DNA of 64,000 nt from Paralvinella palmiformis (Eukaryota > Annelida > Polychaeta > Terebellida > Alvinellidae): positions 109,501-173,500 of the forward strand of contig JAODUP010000465.1 in NCBI GenBank assembly GCA_025642065.1. The letters run 5' to 3'. The notes beneath the pieces were generated by a model. The model was given only the letters and a program-made list of their open reading frames with translations, had not been told where the DNA came from and did no database searches. Both the position numbers and the translations under genes were made by a program. Positions 51,000 through 61,205 of this stretch are shown here, one piece after another. Position 1 is the stretch's first letter; each line of letters opens with the position of its first letter.

Positions 51000-51187
51000 T
51001 CGCCTCCGTGGTCTAGCGGTAGCGTGCTGGACCACAAATCACTACTACCCGTGTTCGAATCCCGGTGTGGGCATATCTGAAGGTTGTTTCGTCTTTCGCT
51101 TCGTCTCATCACCTTTAGAAGTCGCTCGGCCCATTTAGCCTACCTCGTGTGCACAAAAGTGGCCGTAAAACATCAATCATCATCATC
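51000..51187 (+). mobile_element. SINE-A head and body of the retroposed unit
   Basis: GCCTCCGTGGTCTAGCGGTA (A box), GTGTTCGAATCCCGG (B box), body, and CAAAAGTGGCCGTAAAACAT with an ATC-repeat tail. This is the least diverged tRNA-like head in the window. Confidence 0.9.
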
Positions 51188-51607
51188 ACAGAAAACGGTC
51201 ATAATCTCATAGAGTCGTGATAAATAATAAAATATGTTGTGATAACAAACTCAGTTAAATTTCATCTGGACATCATCACCTAAACAGGTCAGACAATATA
51301 TAACATCATTTAACAACTTATATTACTTAAATACTCCAGATAATAGAAATGACAGAACTAAAGTTGATCAGTTTATATGTATGACGTCACAGTTTACCAA
51401 TTAATTATTATTGCGTAAAATCTCACGTAATACTCACAAGAACACTACACATAAGGCGTTTGTCTTCAGATGGATGATCTTTATGAAACTCTCTTGATAA
51501 TTGAACAGGTGGACCAATATCTATATCAGCTGATGATGTAATGTCAGTGATAAGCGGTGCCACATGATAACACCCTGTTTATATGTCTATGTGTAGGGGG
51601 ACTCGGA
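51187..51607. repeat. Dispersed segment E, copy 2
   Basis: Matches 9923-10731 without the SINE-C insertion. It carries the same exon-like ORF at 51438-51574 on the minus strand, with splice signals intact (a genomic, unspliced copy). Confidence 0.88.
51438..51574 (-). pseudogene. Transduced exon copy (possible PP2C exon)
   Basis: The same 137-bp open frame as 10562-10698, reading LSREFHKDHPSEDKRL. Stranded opposite to the SINE transcript and cut off from other exons, it can hardly be functional. It keeps the Pro (DHPSE) that the 10.6-kb copy lacks. Confidence 0.55.
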
Positions 51608-51733
51608 TCACATCTGGGTTTGCCGTATATCTCCAGCCGATTTTTATTAACTAAACTTCACCTACAATAACAATGTATCTGCAGTGACTTATGTAGCAAT
51701 ACATATAAAAGTAACTTTCCTATTATCAATACA

Positions 51734-51743
51734 CCTTCCCTTG
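51734..51743 (-). other. Polypurine tract of the LTR element
   Basis: Minus strand CAAGGGAAGG directly before TGTATTG of the 3' LTR, the usual plus-strand primer site. Confidence 0.8.
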
Positions 51744-52094
51744 TTTTAAATATTAACTGGTTAGCTGTTGCTAATTACTCTATTTGTTGTAACAAAATCT
51801 ACAATTTATAATCATCTTAATTAAGAAAGATTTCAATAATTTCATCATAATATAGAGACCAAAGTTTATCCATAGCAATGCTAAAATTGTAATAATGAAT
51901 GCAAGATACTGAATGGTAAATGGCTAAATAATTTGCTACCACATAAACTAAGAAAATATATTCTTACATCTAATTCACAACATTCATATATATATCTATA
52001 TAATGTCAGATAATTGGATATCATGCAATGTAATCACTCAATATAATACATAGTAAATAAACTAATCAACATGTGATTTTCAATGTCATTATCA
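51744..52094 (-). other. 3' UTR of the LTR element
   Basis: AT-rich non-coding sequence between the pol tail and the PPT; no integrase-like frame found. Confidence 0.6.
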
Positions 52095-52575
52095 ACACTG
52101 TTCAATAAGTCTCTGTGACACTTTCACTGGACGGGAGCTACGTCTCTGTGCTACATGGAGTACAGGACATGATCATGTTCGATATATTATTGTTCATGTT
52201 TGGCCAATACATGACCTCACGAGCGGTACGTCTTGTCTTCTCAATACCCATATGTCCATTATGCAAACGACTTAGCATGAATGATTGCATAGAGGAGGGC
52301 ACTATTATCCTCTGGCCCTGCAGGAGTACACCATTCACTAAAGATATTTCTTCACTAAAACTGTAGTATGGTTGACATACATGAGCACATGGGCCAGACC
52401 ATCCATCTAGAACATGTTTCAGCACTTGTGAAAGTTTATAGTTTGTTTTAGTTTCACGAGATATTTCCTCCCACTTCTGTTCGCTGACAGGAAGTGAGTT
52501 GACAATCATATCTACATGAACTTTTACATCTGCTTCAGTCGAACTCTCACGATTCGGGTTTGATGCACGGGACAA
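52095..52575 (-). pseudogene. Integrase zinc-binding domain joined to the pol tail
   Basis: Minus-strand frame contains RLHNGHMGIEKTRRTAREVM and then MIMSCTPC: the H..H...C..C (HHCC) finger of retroelement integrases. Directly after the last Cys, and one frame over, comes RRSSRPVKVSQRLIEQC and a stop, which looks like the basic pol C-terminus. The roughly 150-residue catalytic core (D, D, E) that should lie between is missing. Confidence 0.8.
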
Positions 52576-52762
52576 TAGATCAGCCCATACTAAATGTTTG
52601 CTAGGCCTGAAGATCAGTTCAAATGTGTATGGCTGAAGTTTTAGTAATAATCTTTGGATCCTGAGTGGACAGTCTGATAAGTTACGTCTTGCAATACTGA
52701 TGAGTGGTTTGTGGTCTGTCTCTAGTATTATTTCTTTGCCATAAATATACTGGTGAAATATT

Positions 52763-53155
52763 TCACATCCAAATGCAACTCCAATGGTTTCTTTTTTCTA
52801 TTTGTGCATAACGCGTTTCTGCACTTGTTAGTGTGCGTGCTACAAATGATACTGGGTGCCAGCGAGAATCATGTTCTTGTAGGAGGACAACTCCGATGCC
52901 GTCTTTGGACGCATCTGAAGATATCACTGTCGGTAGTGATGGATCATAAAATTTAAGAACTGGCTCAGACACGATCACTTGTTTAACATAATTCCACTCA
53001 GCTTCATATGTAGATGTCCACCGGAATTCCACATCTGTTTCTAGTAAATGACGTATGTTTGCTGTTTCAGCTGACAAGTTAGGGATAAACCTGCCTAGAT
53101 ACTTTATCAAACCAAGGCGTGTTTGGAGTTCATCAATATTTTTTGGTGTTGGCAT
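52763..53155 (-). pseudogene. RT thumb / RNase H region of pol
   Basis: Contains LGLIKYLGRFIPNLS (typical after the RT palm), then PTVISSDASKDGIGVVLLQE with the DAS of Ty3 RNase H, and WHPVSFVARTLTSAETRYAQ. It ends in a frame break near 52790. Confidence 0.88.
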
Positions 53156-53781
53156 AGCCTTGATATCTGCTATCTTGTCATTATCTGGTTGTATTCCCTC
53201 AGCTGTCAGCTTGTCTACAAGAAAGCTGATGGTTTGTACTTGAAATTGGCATTTGGTTCTGTTTAGTTTCAGTCTTGATTTTCGTATACGATCCAGGGCG
53301 ATTTTGACACGTTGATCATGTTGATCTTTGTTTCTTCCCCAGATAATATGTCATCTATGAACACTTGCACGCCATCTATCCCTGCACACATTTGCGAGAC
53401 TGTTTTATGGAATAGCTCAGGACTTGATCATATTCCAAACAGTAGTCGGTTGAAACAGTACCGTCCAAATGGCGTATTGAATGTACATAATCTGGCAATG
53501 GGCTTGTCCAGCTCAATCTGCCAGAATCCATTTGAAGCATCTAGCTTAGTGAACCACTTAGCTCCAGCCATCTCAGCTGTAATCTCTGTCTTTGTCAGTA
53601 GATGAAAATGTTCACGTTTAATGTTATTGTTTAGGTCACGTGGATCAATACACAATATAAGTTGACCAGTTTTCTTCTCTACGATCACCAGTGAATTTAC
53701 CCAATCTATAGGCTCATCCACTTTAGACACAATGTTTAGTTTTTCAAGTTTGTTCAACTCTTTGTGCAGTCTATTGCGCAA
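53156..53781 (-). pseudogene. Reverse transcriptase region of pol
   Basis: NTFNTPFGRYCFNRL-type palm region near 53450 is preceded by KLDASNGFWQIELD with the first catalytic Asp. An in-frame TGA follows FGI at 53428; beyond it VFIDDIL gives the catalytic FIDD box. A further frameshift lies near 53290. The reading frame starts one base off from the protease. Confidence 0.88.
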
Positions 53782-54197
53782 TGAGATTGGAACTTTTCGT
53801 GGGCTTCCTCTTTAAGTTCAATGTGATGTTTCACTTGTAGGCATCCGATGCCTTTGAACACATCATTATATTCCTGGACCAGTTGTTTAATTCCTGGACT
53901 GTTTATATCATATATTCGTTTCACCAATCCTAGGCGAATACAGATGTTTTTTTTTTCTCCTAAAAGTGCAATGTTATCTATGTCTACGACTGCAAACATA
54001 ACTTTATATGTCTTGTGTTTCAGTATGAGGGTAAGTCTTGTCATTCCTACACACGGTATTGACTGGTTGTTATATGCTTCTAATTTGACACTGTTCTTTA
54101 TGATTCTTTTCTTTGCTCGTATGTTTTCATAATCTTTCAATGGCAGTATATACATTTGGGAGCCAGTGTCCAGTTTGTATGGGATGATAACATCCAA
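53754..54197 (-). pseudogene. Aspartic protease region of pol
   Basis: YKLDTGSQMYILP carries the retropepsin active-site LDTGS. It overlaps the gag frame and continues into the linker before RT. The frame runs off at 53754, where RT continues in the other frame (single-base indel near 53800). Confidence 0.85.
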
Positions 54198-55189
54198 TCA
54201 TCGTCATTTTCTGCTTCAATTGCATCGATCAAAAGTGGCATGCCATCACTCTCTGTGTTTAATGTTTCATTTGGCAGTGATATATTGTTGATGGCTCCAA
54301 CAAATAACGTGTCTGTATATACTTCCTGTTCATCATGTTCATCAAGAGCATGGACCTTCTTGATCTTGTTTGTTTTGTGAGGGCTGTAGACCTTACAGAC
54401 AGTTGCAAAGTGATTTAACTTCCCACATTTATGACATGTTTTACCATGCGCTGGGCAGTTACGAGCTTCATGTACTTTCCCACAGCTATAACATTTGACT
54501 TGTGTCATGGTTCCACCACACGCACCAACTTGAATCTGCCCTCGACCACGATAGGTACCGTTTCTGTATGCAGGTCTACGCAGAGCACCTGCGCGGAATG
54601 TTGTATTCTTTTGATTAACGAAATCAACATGATTATCTGATGCAGACTGGAGTAGTTTTAACTGTTTACTTGCCGTTTCTGCAGCTTTGCATATCTGAAT
54701 AGCCTTGGGGAGGTCTAATTCAGCTTCACGGAGCAATCGTCCCTGAACTGTTGAATCGTTAGTTCCGATAACTATTTGATCACGAATTAAACTATCCCTC
54801 AATGTTCCAAAATGACAGTTCTTTGTCAAGTTTGTAATGTCTGTCAACCAATTGTCAAACAGTTCATCCGTTTTTAGCATTCTCATTCTAAACACAAATC
54901 TTTCATAGGTTTCGTTTATCTTGGGCTTACAATACACCTCAACTTTAGCCCGAACTGAATCATATTTATCCTTCTCTTCATCCGTAAAAGTGAAGGTATT
55001 GTAGATTTCCAGAGTCTCCTGTCCTGCCACAGTCAGAAAGATAGCAATGCGCTGTTTATCACTTTTAGAATCTGCCGCAATCGCCATCAGATACAGTTCA
55101 AATGCTTGTATAAAACGTCTCCCCAACATTCCCCGTACATTGTAAATGATCCATATTTCGTGGGTTATTTTCTTTGTTTCTGGTACCAT
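54137..55189 (-). CDS. gag of the LTR element (350 codons, open)
   Basis: The longest ORF of the window. It has a capsid-like helical part (for example FIQAFELYLMAIAADSKSDK and WLTDITNLTKNC), then an Arg/Gly-rich stretch, then two zinc knuckles: CYSCGKVHEARNC and CHKCGKLNHFATVC, the second with the standard C-X2-C-X4-H-X4-C spacing and the first shortened. The first ATG coincides with the LTR/PBS junction, so translation probably starts further in. The frame is open, but its end differs from the protease frame, so a frame break lies near 54190. It packages element RNA; the two-knuckle layout fits the mag-like clade of Ty3 elements. Confidence 0.85.
   Translation of the reverse strand: MVPETKKITHEIWIIYNVRGMLGRRFIQAFELYLMAIAADSKSDKQRIAIFLTVAGQETLEIYNTFTFTDEEKDKYDSVRAKVEVYCKPKINETYERFVFRMRMLKTDELFDNWLTDITNLTKNCHFGTLRDSLIRDQIVIGTNDSTVQGRLLREAELDLPKAIQICKAAETASKQLKLLQSASDNHVDFVNQKNTTFRAGALRRPAYRNGTYRGRGQIQVGACGGTMTQVKCYSCGKVHEARNCPAHGKTCHKCGKLNHFATVCKVYSPHKTNKIKKVHALDEHDEQEVYTDTLFVGAINNISLPNETLNTESDGMPLLIDAIEAENDDDWMLSSHTNWTLAPKCIYCH
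55176..55188 (-). other. Primer-binding site of the LTR element
   Basis: Minus strand TGGTACCAG directly after the LTR end. It fits the 3' end of a tRNA-Leu (UAA type) for nine bases. Confidence 0.6.
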
Positions 55190-55330
55190 GTATTATTACA
55201 TGAACAACATCTGGTTTTTCCGTATATCTCCAGCCGATTTTTATTAACTAAACTTCACCTACAATAACAATGTATCTGCGGTGACTTATGTGGCAATACA
55301 TATAAAAGTAACTTTCCTATTATCAATACA
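55189..55330 (-). repeat. 5' LTR
   Basis: 142 bp with TGTATT...AATACA ends on either strand. Contains ACATATAAAAGTAAC. It matches the other LTR with a few differences, such as gcggtg/gcagtg and gtggc/gtagc. Confidence 0.95.
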
Positions 55331-55410
55331 CTCGCCTCCTAGGTGTTAATTTCACTTTAAAACTTTATATTACAGAATAAGGAAATTATTCATTTAAGCA
55401 TGTCGGCCAT
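55331..55410 (-). other. Continuation of the broken gene beyond the LTR element
   Basis: Minus strand: acctag|GAGGCGAG would join, after removal of the LTR element, to TACCACAGATGACTATACAT of the gene on the other side, giving an open frame. A short ATG run, ATGGCCGACATGC at 55410, lies further upstream. Confidence 0.4.
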
Positions 55411-55414
55411 CTTG
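55399..55414 (-). promoter_or_regulatory. YY1-like motif at a minus-strand ATG
   Basis: CAAGATGGCCGACATG on the minus strand fits the YY1 core AANATGGC(G/C). Candidate transcription start area. Confidence 0.3.
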
Positions 55415-55572
55415 AATATCAATATAATAATAATCTGAGCATATTGATTATAGCATAAATGGATTTCTTGAGCCTGAAAATATTATGTTAGACATCAACA
55501 TCATGTTTCTACGTTGCTTAGGAGCCGAGATCTGACGAATATCTTATTTTTAGGGTGGGCTATTTTTAAATT

Positions 55573-55585
55573 AAAAATGGCGGCC
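55573..55585 (+). promoter_or_regulatory. YY1-like motif at a plus-strand ATG
   Basis: AAAAATGGCGGCC is a strong YY1 consensus. The ATG in it opens a 36-codon frame (MAASYHGDGDGYLDLY...) that ends in a stop; it may be an unspliced first exon. Confidence 0.35.
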
Positions 55586-56818
55586 AGTTACCATGGTGAT
55601 GGCGATGGGTACCTAGACTTATATCGTTCTACACATGTTAAGCTATCTGTATGGCAAATTGTTGTTAATTTTGCACAATTCTTATGATATGTGGCTATAG
55701 CTGTACTATTAAAATATAAAAATAAACAATAGACCTAGCCAACTAATTTTCGCGGGATTTTACAGTTCGGGTCACCGCCGAGAGAGTAGTGGAAGCGGAG
55801 TTTCATGGTTTTCAATGTGGGACGGATTCTTGTTCTGGACATCTCGATTTAAACAACGATATACTGCGTAATACAATTGGAATTCAGATAGGAAAATACT
55901 TCTAGTGATAGATTAGTTTCTTCTTGTTCACCCTATTCCTTTATTAAATGTTGTTATTGTCAACAAATGAGAGTAAATATTTCTTTAGCGAAGTCCGCTA
56001 GTATCGGTTATCGCTTGAAACTTAAAATGGCAACAAACGGGGTTTGTTTACATTTTAAACTCAACTCATGGTTCGCGTTAATTCACGATAAATAATACCC
56101 AAAGGCAATATATCTATGCCGGATTATTGCTCTATCAATCAATACTTTTGTGTAACACAATATGTCTACGATTTGATGAGTATTTATTATCTAAATAGCA
56201 CACCCGTTTGTTTATTAGAATTATGCCATCTATGCCGGCGCATTATCACTGACATGCGCATGCGCCATGAGTCTACTGCTAGATGGTGGCGAAGGTTCTA
56301 CACGGAAAATGACCACAAATAAAACAAATCGTTAAAATTATAGTATTACAACTGCCTTACCCATTTTCAATATTATTATAAATGGCCACTACCTATACAT
56401 AAACTACTATACATAAACTTTCGCTACGAATAAGGCAATCTACTTGTACATGGGAAATGTGTTCTGTGAACTACCACATACAAATTCCAATTTAATCTAT
56501 TTGTTTACTAAATCAGTCTTCTTTGAATAAAAATATACTAAATATCACCTTATCTTTCATTTTCCTTTACTGACTGTCGGAATCGTGGAGTATTATCACC
56601 GGCAATGATCGTTAAAATATACAAACAAATCTGGCGGACACACTGAAAAGGAACGGTGATCCAAACTCTGCGATTAACGGGTCGTGTTTACGACCCGATT
56701 GTAGTAGTTCTAAATCCTGCCGTCATATGTCACTAGCTTAATTGGCAAGGTCTATGCTCTAAAGATACAAAGCCAGTTTATATTTCACATTTTAAACAAT
56801 CACGAACGAAAGAAAATA

Positions 56819-56895
56819 CTGATTGCACCAACACTTTTGTGACTCACCAACACTTTTGTGACTCATCAACACTTTTGTGACTCATCAACACTTTT
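56819..56895. repeat. 19-bp minisatellite, four copies
   Basis: Units ACCAACACTTTTGTGACTC and variants with ATC in place of ACC, head to tail. Confidence 0.92.
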
Positions 56896-57155
56896 CTGGT
56901 CTGAAATATTGCTAGGTTTCTGTAATAACAAGAAAATCAGTATCGATATCTTTAATAACATCATACATCTCATCACATTCATTACAGATCGACAGACACA
57001 AATTAGACCAATACTTATATTTTCTACATGTTCATCTGTGCCATTACACGGGGACTTAGGTATAGACCAGATCCTGAACATCTCAGTAGCTTCTACCGGA
57101 TTCAGACATAATCATGGTTTAAGATTATCGGGGCCAGTAAAGTTTCACCCACTTC

Positions 57156-57226
57156 TACACACACGCACACACACACACACACACATATACACATACACAC
57201 ACACACATACATACATACACACACAG

Positions 57227-57276
<50 letters not shown>

Positions 57277-57292
57277 ACACACACACACACAC
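57156..57292. repeat. (CA)n(GA)n(CA)n compound microsatellite
   Basis: CA-rich tract, GA run of about 32 bp, CA run. Confidence 0.97.
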
Positions 57293-58458
57293 CACAAATT
57301 AGTTGCCAATACACGTTTAGTTATGTCAGTGTCAAGTGTCTCCAAACAAACATCCTAAATGTCATCTGAGCTGATGTTTTCATATTAAAGTGTTACCTAA
57401 CAGAAAGTGTCGTCCTTGGAGATCTGATCATTGATAACGTGTCAGATATTGATAACTCTACCTGGTACGAAGATATACCGGATGATATTTATTACCTTGA
57501 TCATCTCCCTCCCAGTGTGATCAAAAGGTAAACATCGAAGGCAACTTGTACACATTTCGCTGTCTCCGGATGAAACATCACATGCTATTTGTTATATACT
57601 GTCTATCTCGAGAAGGAGTGATATTCACAAATACTTAACTGAAGGAAATGTGTAGGTTCATAGATTGTGGACCGTTGTAACAGCTGTTACAGCTGACGCG
57701 ACAGGTGTATGACTGTAAGCGAGATGTAAATAAATGTTGGGAACACATCGATAAATGGGCACATAATAAAAACAAGAACAAAATCTATTCTAGAGTCTTA
57801 TTATCACCGAATTGTGATTGACTGTATTCCCTTCAACTGAATAATCGTTTGTGTATGCGAAATTTACATACCGCATGATCTATTTAAATAGACGCGCAAA
57901 GGCGAGAGGAAGGTTCAAAGAAAGTAGTAATTATTTCTAAACTTTACTGCTGAGTACGGTAAAACGCACATGACGATATTGAAGTCACCATTGAAATAAA
58001 TGATTCATTGTGAAGATAGCGGGAGAGGGCGTACATCGTCACATAGATTACTGGAAAAACAGAAATCAACTTTGGCGATCAACAAAAGTGGTATTTCTTG
58101 TCACGAAAACCATTAATGTGTTAATTTTCGTTTCCATCATTTCCAGTAATTCTGGCTGTAGATAATGTTGTATGTGTTTATGGTCGCTTGCGAATTGACA
58201 TAAATGCTACCTCATGCACTGGTCATATATATATCAACATAATTTATGTATTACGAACTAGCTAATGTTTATATTTTGCTTTATGTATAATCGCGTGTCC
58301 ATCTTTGTGAACCTCCATCTTTAGACTTACATCTCGGAGGAGGATCCAGATATTTGTTAATATTACCACCATCCGAGCAGCATAAACAACAACAACAATA
58401 GTACTACAAGTACAACTATTATTATTATTGACATGATTATTACTTCTACTACTGTTGA

Positions 58459-58467
58459 AAATAATAA

Positions 58468-58514
<47 letters not shown>
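58459..58514. repeat. (AAT)n microsatellite
   Basis: About 17 AAT units. Confidence 0.95.
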
Positions 58515-58515
<1 letters not shown>

Positions 58516-58935
58516 CTACTACTATTTACTACTACTATTTTTATTATATTAGTCTATATTAATATTATAATAACAATCATATTTGCTATATAACTACCAG
58601 GATCAACATTATGTAGATGACTAAAGACTGGTTTTTGAGAACAGCTTCCACTGTATGTAAATACTTACACGTCCTTTAAACCTAACCTCTGACCTCGGAT
58701 TCCTGGAGATAAAATGTTTGCAGTTTATCGTATAAAGGTAAGCCGACACCATTAACGCGTCACTGCTCCTCAAATATCTGTGATCAATACGAAATGTCTA
58801 GCACGTCACTGATCCAGTATTTGTGATAAAACGTCTATGCTAAGGGCATGAACATCGTGATCGGGATTTTTGTTTACAGCCTGGAAACAGTTATAACGTA
58901 AAACAGTGAAATCTCTGTGTTAGACACAACACAGG

Positions 58936-58999
58936 ATGACGTTGGTGGCTTATATTTTGATGATTTTGATTTTTATCGGGAGTGAGCTACAGCTAACAG
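58936..58999 (+). CDS. Ig-superfamily gene, exon 1: signal peptide
   Basis: ATG opens a 21-codon signal-peptide-like segment (MTLVAYILMILIFIGSELQL), with a hydrophobic core at residues 3-14, then ACA G|gtaggt as donor in phase 1. It joins in phase to 61299. ATG context ACAGGATGA is acceptable. Length and phase are typical for a secreted or type-I membrane Ig protein. Confidence 0.7.
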
Positions 59000-59239
59000 G
59001 TAGGTAATGGACACGACGAACTAAATCTATATTTTATTTAATTTTATTTCATATGATTATACGATCTGATCATCAAATGAAATTACTAGTGTGAGTTTTT
59101 AATGAATTGTTTAACTTGTAGTTCTTGGTATATTACAGACTTTTCTGGAGATATGATTGAATTAATTATTAAAAGCTAATAGTTAATGACTAGTGAAGCA
59201 ACATTTTACCTGATCCTATATATAGACACAATATATATA

Positions 59240-59290
59240 CACACATATATATATATATATATATATAATATATATATATATAATATATAT
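59240..59290. repeat. (TA)n microsatellite, interrupted
   Basis: TA runs broken twice by an extra A. Confidence 0.9.
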
Positions 59291-59355
59291 ACCATTAATT
59301 AAATAATTACTGAAATTATTATTTGTATTGCTATTACTTTTATCACAGCTTTATT

Positions 59356-59356
59356 G

Positions 59357-59395
<39 letters not shown>

Positions 59396-59465
59396 TAATA
59401 ATAATAATAATAATAACACTAATAATAACAACAACAACAACAATAATAATAATAATAATAATAAT
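59356..59465. repeat. (CTA)n(ATA)n(ACA)n(ATA)n trinucleotide tract
   Basis: About 110 bp of trinucleotide repeats with changing unit. Confidence 0.95.
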
Positions 59466-60773
59466 CAGACGAAGAATACAACAACAAGAACATATACTAC
59501 TACCACTACAAAAATAGTCGTTCATCATTATATTGTCTGGCCTTCTTTTGTCATTATGTGTCAAAACCTTTAAATAATCAAAAGTTCAGGTTAAATTTAG
59601 AATATTAGAATATAAAGACTAGACAACTACTGTGTCATTTTATCGCTCAGAACTAAGTGACGTTGATAGAGCTAGGTAGATATGATCAAAGTAAATGAAC
59701 AGTTTTGAAGACATCACAATGAAAGCATATCACGCATCTATTTCGGGATTGATATTGTTATTGTTTAAAGTGTTTCATGGAAAATCCTTAAAGTGAGATG
59801 ACGTCATATAATTAGTGAAAATTGTCAGCTTGAATTGTCTATGCGAAATAGAGATAAAAAGAGATTTATGTATTTTTTTTCCTCCAGTTTCTGGTTGACC
59901 AATTTATTCATATAAAAACTGTTACTATTTTTTAATCAGATGGCTTTCTTGTATACATTTTTCCACTGCAGTGCGACGCCTCCTTTCGGTTACGCCACTA
60001 ATGCGGTCAGTTTCTGTATCGCGACCAAATTCTATAGTCCCAAACATCATCCTATGCAATAGGGCGTATAGCTGCCGTGTCAGGTTTTCGTCACAGAGCC
60101 AGCAATTGCGCTAAAAAAACTTATTATAGTTCTCCTGTAGCAGTCAGTTAACAATAATTTGTTTTTCTGTATTGATTCGTTGAAAAATACTTAGAAGTAA
60201 GTTTTTTCGATGCGGAAAACCGTGGATGAGCCAATTAATTAAACTGCCCAATAAGATCGCCTGTCACTGACAAACTTATATTATCGCTATATGAAATCTT
60301 GTATGTGTTTAAAACTTGTTGCTATTGATAATATTGCTTCTGTTAGAACTTCGTGATTACTTCTGTCTGTGAACAAAAATGTGAATTTTATTTGTAATTC
60401 TCTTCGTTCATATTATCTGTTGTAGCGTTTTCTTATCATCTTCATCATTAAAACAAACCCCGTAAACGTTTGTTTTCTTATAATACAACAAGTCTACAAA
60501 AATGGACACAAGTCACCAGTCACAACTATTGCTTTTATACACGCGTTACAATGGAAAATAAGAATCTCGCAGATTAGAATATTAGTCATTGGCCCCGAAA
60601 TGTACGATGATTTGTTTTGTAATAAAGAGGTTGTGACCTAATATTAATTATGGATGAACTCTGTTTCTAGGAGAGGTTGACAGCGCTGAAATAGCCTTAC
60701 ATTGTTTACCAGCCATCGGGGTTGGCATTATTTAAAGCCCTTTTCGTGGCGGTGATCTCTTCGAGCATCTCTG

Positions 60774-60806
60774 TGGCCGTAAAACATCAATCATCATCAT
60801 CATCAT
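60774..60806 (+). mobile_element. SINE-A remnant, 33 bp, with target duplication
   Basis: TGGCCGTAAAACATCAATCA plus ATC repeats: only the last 33 bp of SINE-A. It is flanked by CTTCGAGCATCTCTG (60759-60773) and CTTCAAGCATCTCTG (60807-60821). Confidence 0.85.
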
Positions 60807-61101
60807 CTTCAAGCATCTCTGACTTCATTTGATTATCGACCTTTTCTGTGTTTATTTTAGCCATTTTATCAACATATCTATTCCCATAAAGCCTACCGAG
60901 GATAGGATTCAAATCTTACCTTTACTTGTGTCTGTGGGCTTTCTAATCGGATGATCTCGTTTCAGTGAGAAATAACTCTTTGGTGATATATCACTTAAAA
61001 GGGTCTAGGCTTCGAAATCGAATCAGTTTGGACCCTTGTAATTAGCGTTAACCGATTGATTACGCATGTTTTTACAGGAATATGCGTACAAATTTCCTTC
61101 A

Positions 61102-61205
61102 GTCACTCACTCATTGAGTGGGCGAGTAGTTCAGTAACTCAGTCACTCAATAGCTCGCTCACTCAATCACCCAACTGATCAACCATCTACCCATCCAACT
61201 ACCCA
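61102..61205. repeat. Degenerate TCAC/ATCA-rich tandem tract
   Basis: Repeats of cactcactca, cagtcactca, ccaactgatcaacca and similar, without a fixed unit. Confidence 0.7.

Larger units (their letters stand above)
50997..51609 (+). mobile_element. Retroposed SINE-A + segment E unit
   Basis: Inserted in the 3' LTR and flanked by ACATCTGGTTTTGC (50983-50996) and ACATCTGGGTTTGC (51610-51623), the same LTR piece present once in the other LTR. The unit is a SINE-A (to about 51187) continuing without a break into segment E (51187-51607). A target duplication enclosing both shows that they moved together. Confidence 0.88.
50965..51733 (-). repeat. 3' LTR, interrupted
   Basis: TGTATTATTATATGAA...TTATCAATACA. 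The LTR is split at 50996/51610 by the nested retroposed unit; removing the unit and one target copy leaves 142 bp, exactly the other LTR's length. Confidence 0.92.
50965..55330 (-). mobile_element. Ty3-type LTR retrotransposon, non-autonomous
   Basis: Bounded by two 142-bp LTRs (TG...CA) with flanks CTCAC (left) and CTCGC (right), a likely 5-bp target duplication with one change. Minus-strand order: LTR, PBS, gag with two zinc knuckles, protease, RT, RNase H, integrase zinc finger, short pol tail, 3' UTR, PPT, LTR. Without the nested insertion it is about 3.74 kb. The integrase catalytic core is absent, and gag-pol is broken by frameshifts and one stop, so it could move only with help, if at all. 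LTRs differ at several positions, so it is not brand-new. Confidence 0.9.
55586..58935. other. Non-coding stretch upstream of the Ig gene
   Basis: No recognised exon. Includes a minisatellite at 56819-56895, the CA/GA tract at 57156-57292, a CTCF-like CTACTGCTAGATGGTGGCGA near 56273-56292 and an (AAT)n tract at 58459-58514. Confidence 0.45.

Noticed and set aside
51000..51072. tRNA gene
   Set aside because: A and B boxes are present, but there is no complete cloverleaf, and the sequence continues into a SINE body repeated elsewhere.
53312..53605. Plus-strand ORF inside the RT region
   Set aside because: Antisense shadow of the reverse-transcriptase frame.
54156..54380. Plus-strand ORF inside the gag region
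   Set aside because: Antisense shadow of the gag frame, which has the zinc knuckles.
56819..56895. CRISPR-like array
   Set aside because: Four direct 19-bp units without spacers, in a eukaryotic setting: a minisatellite.
59323..59573. Thr-, Tyr- and Asn-run ORFs
   Set aside because: Products of the trinucleotide tract at 59356-59465.
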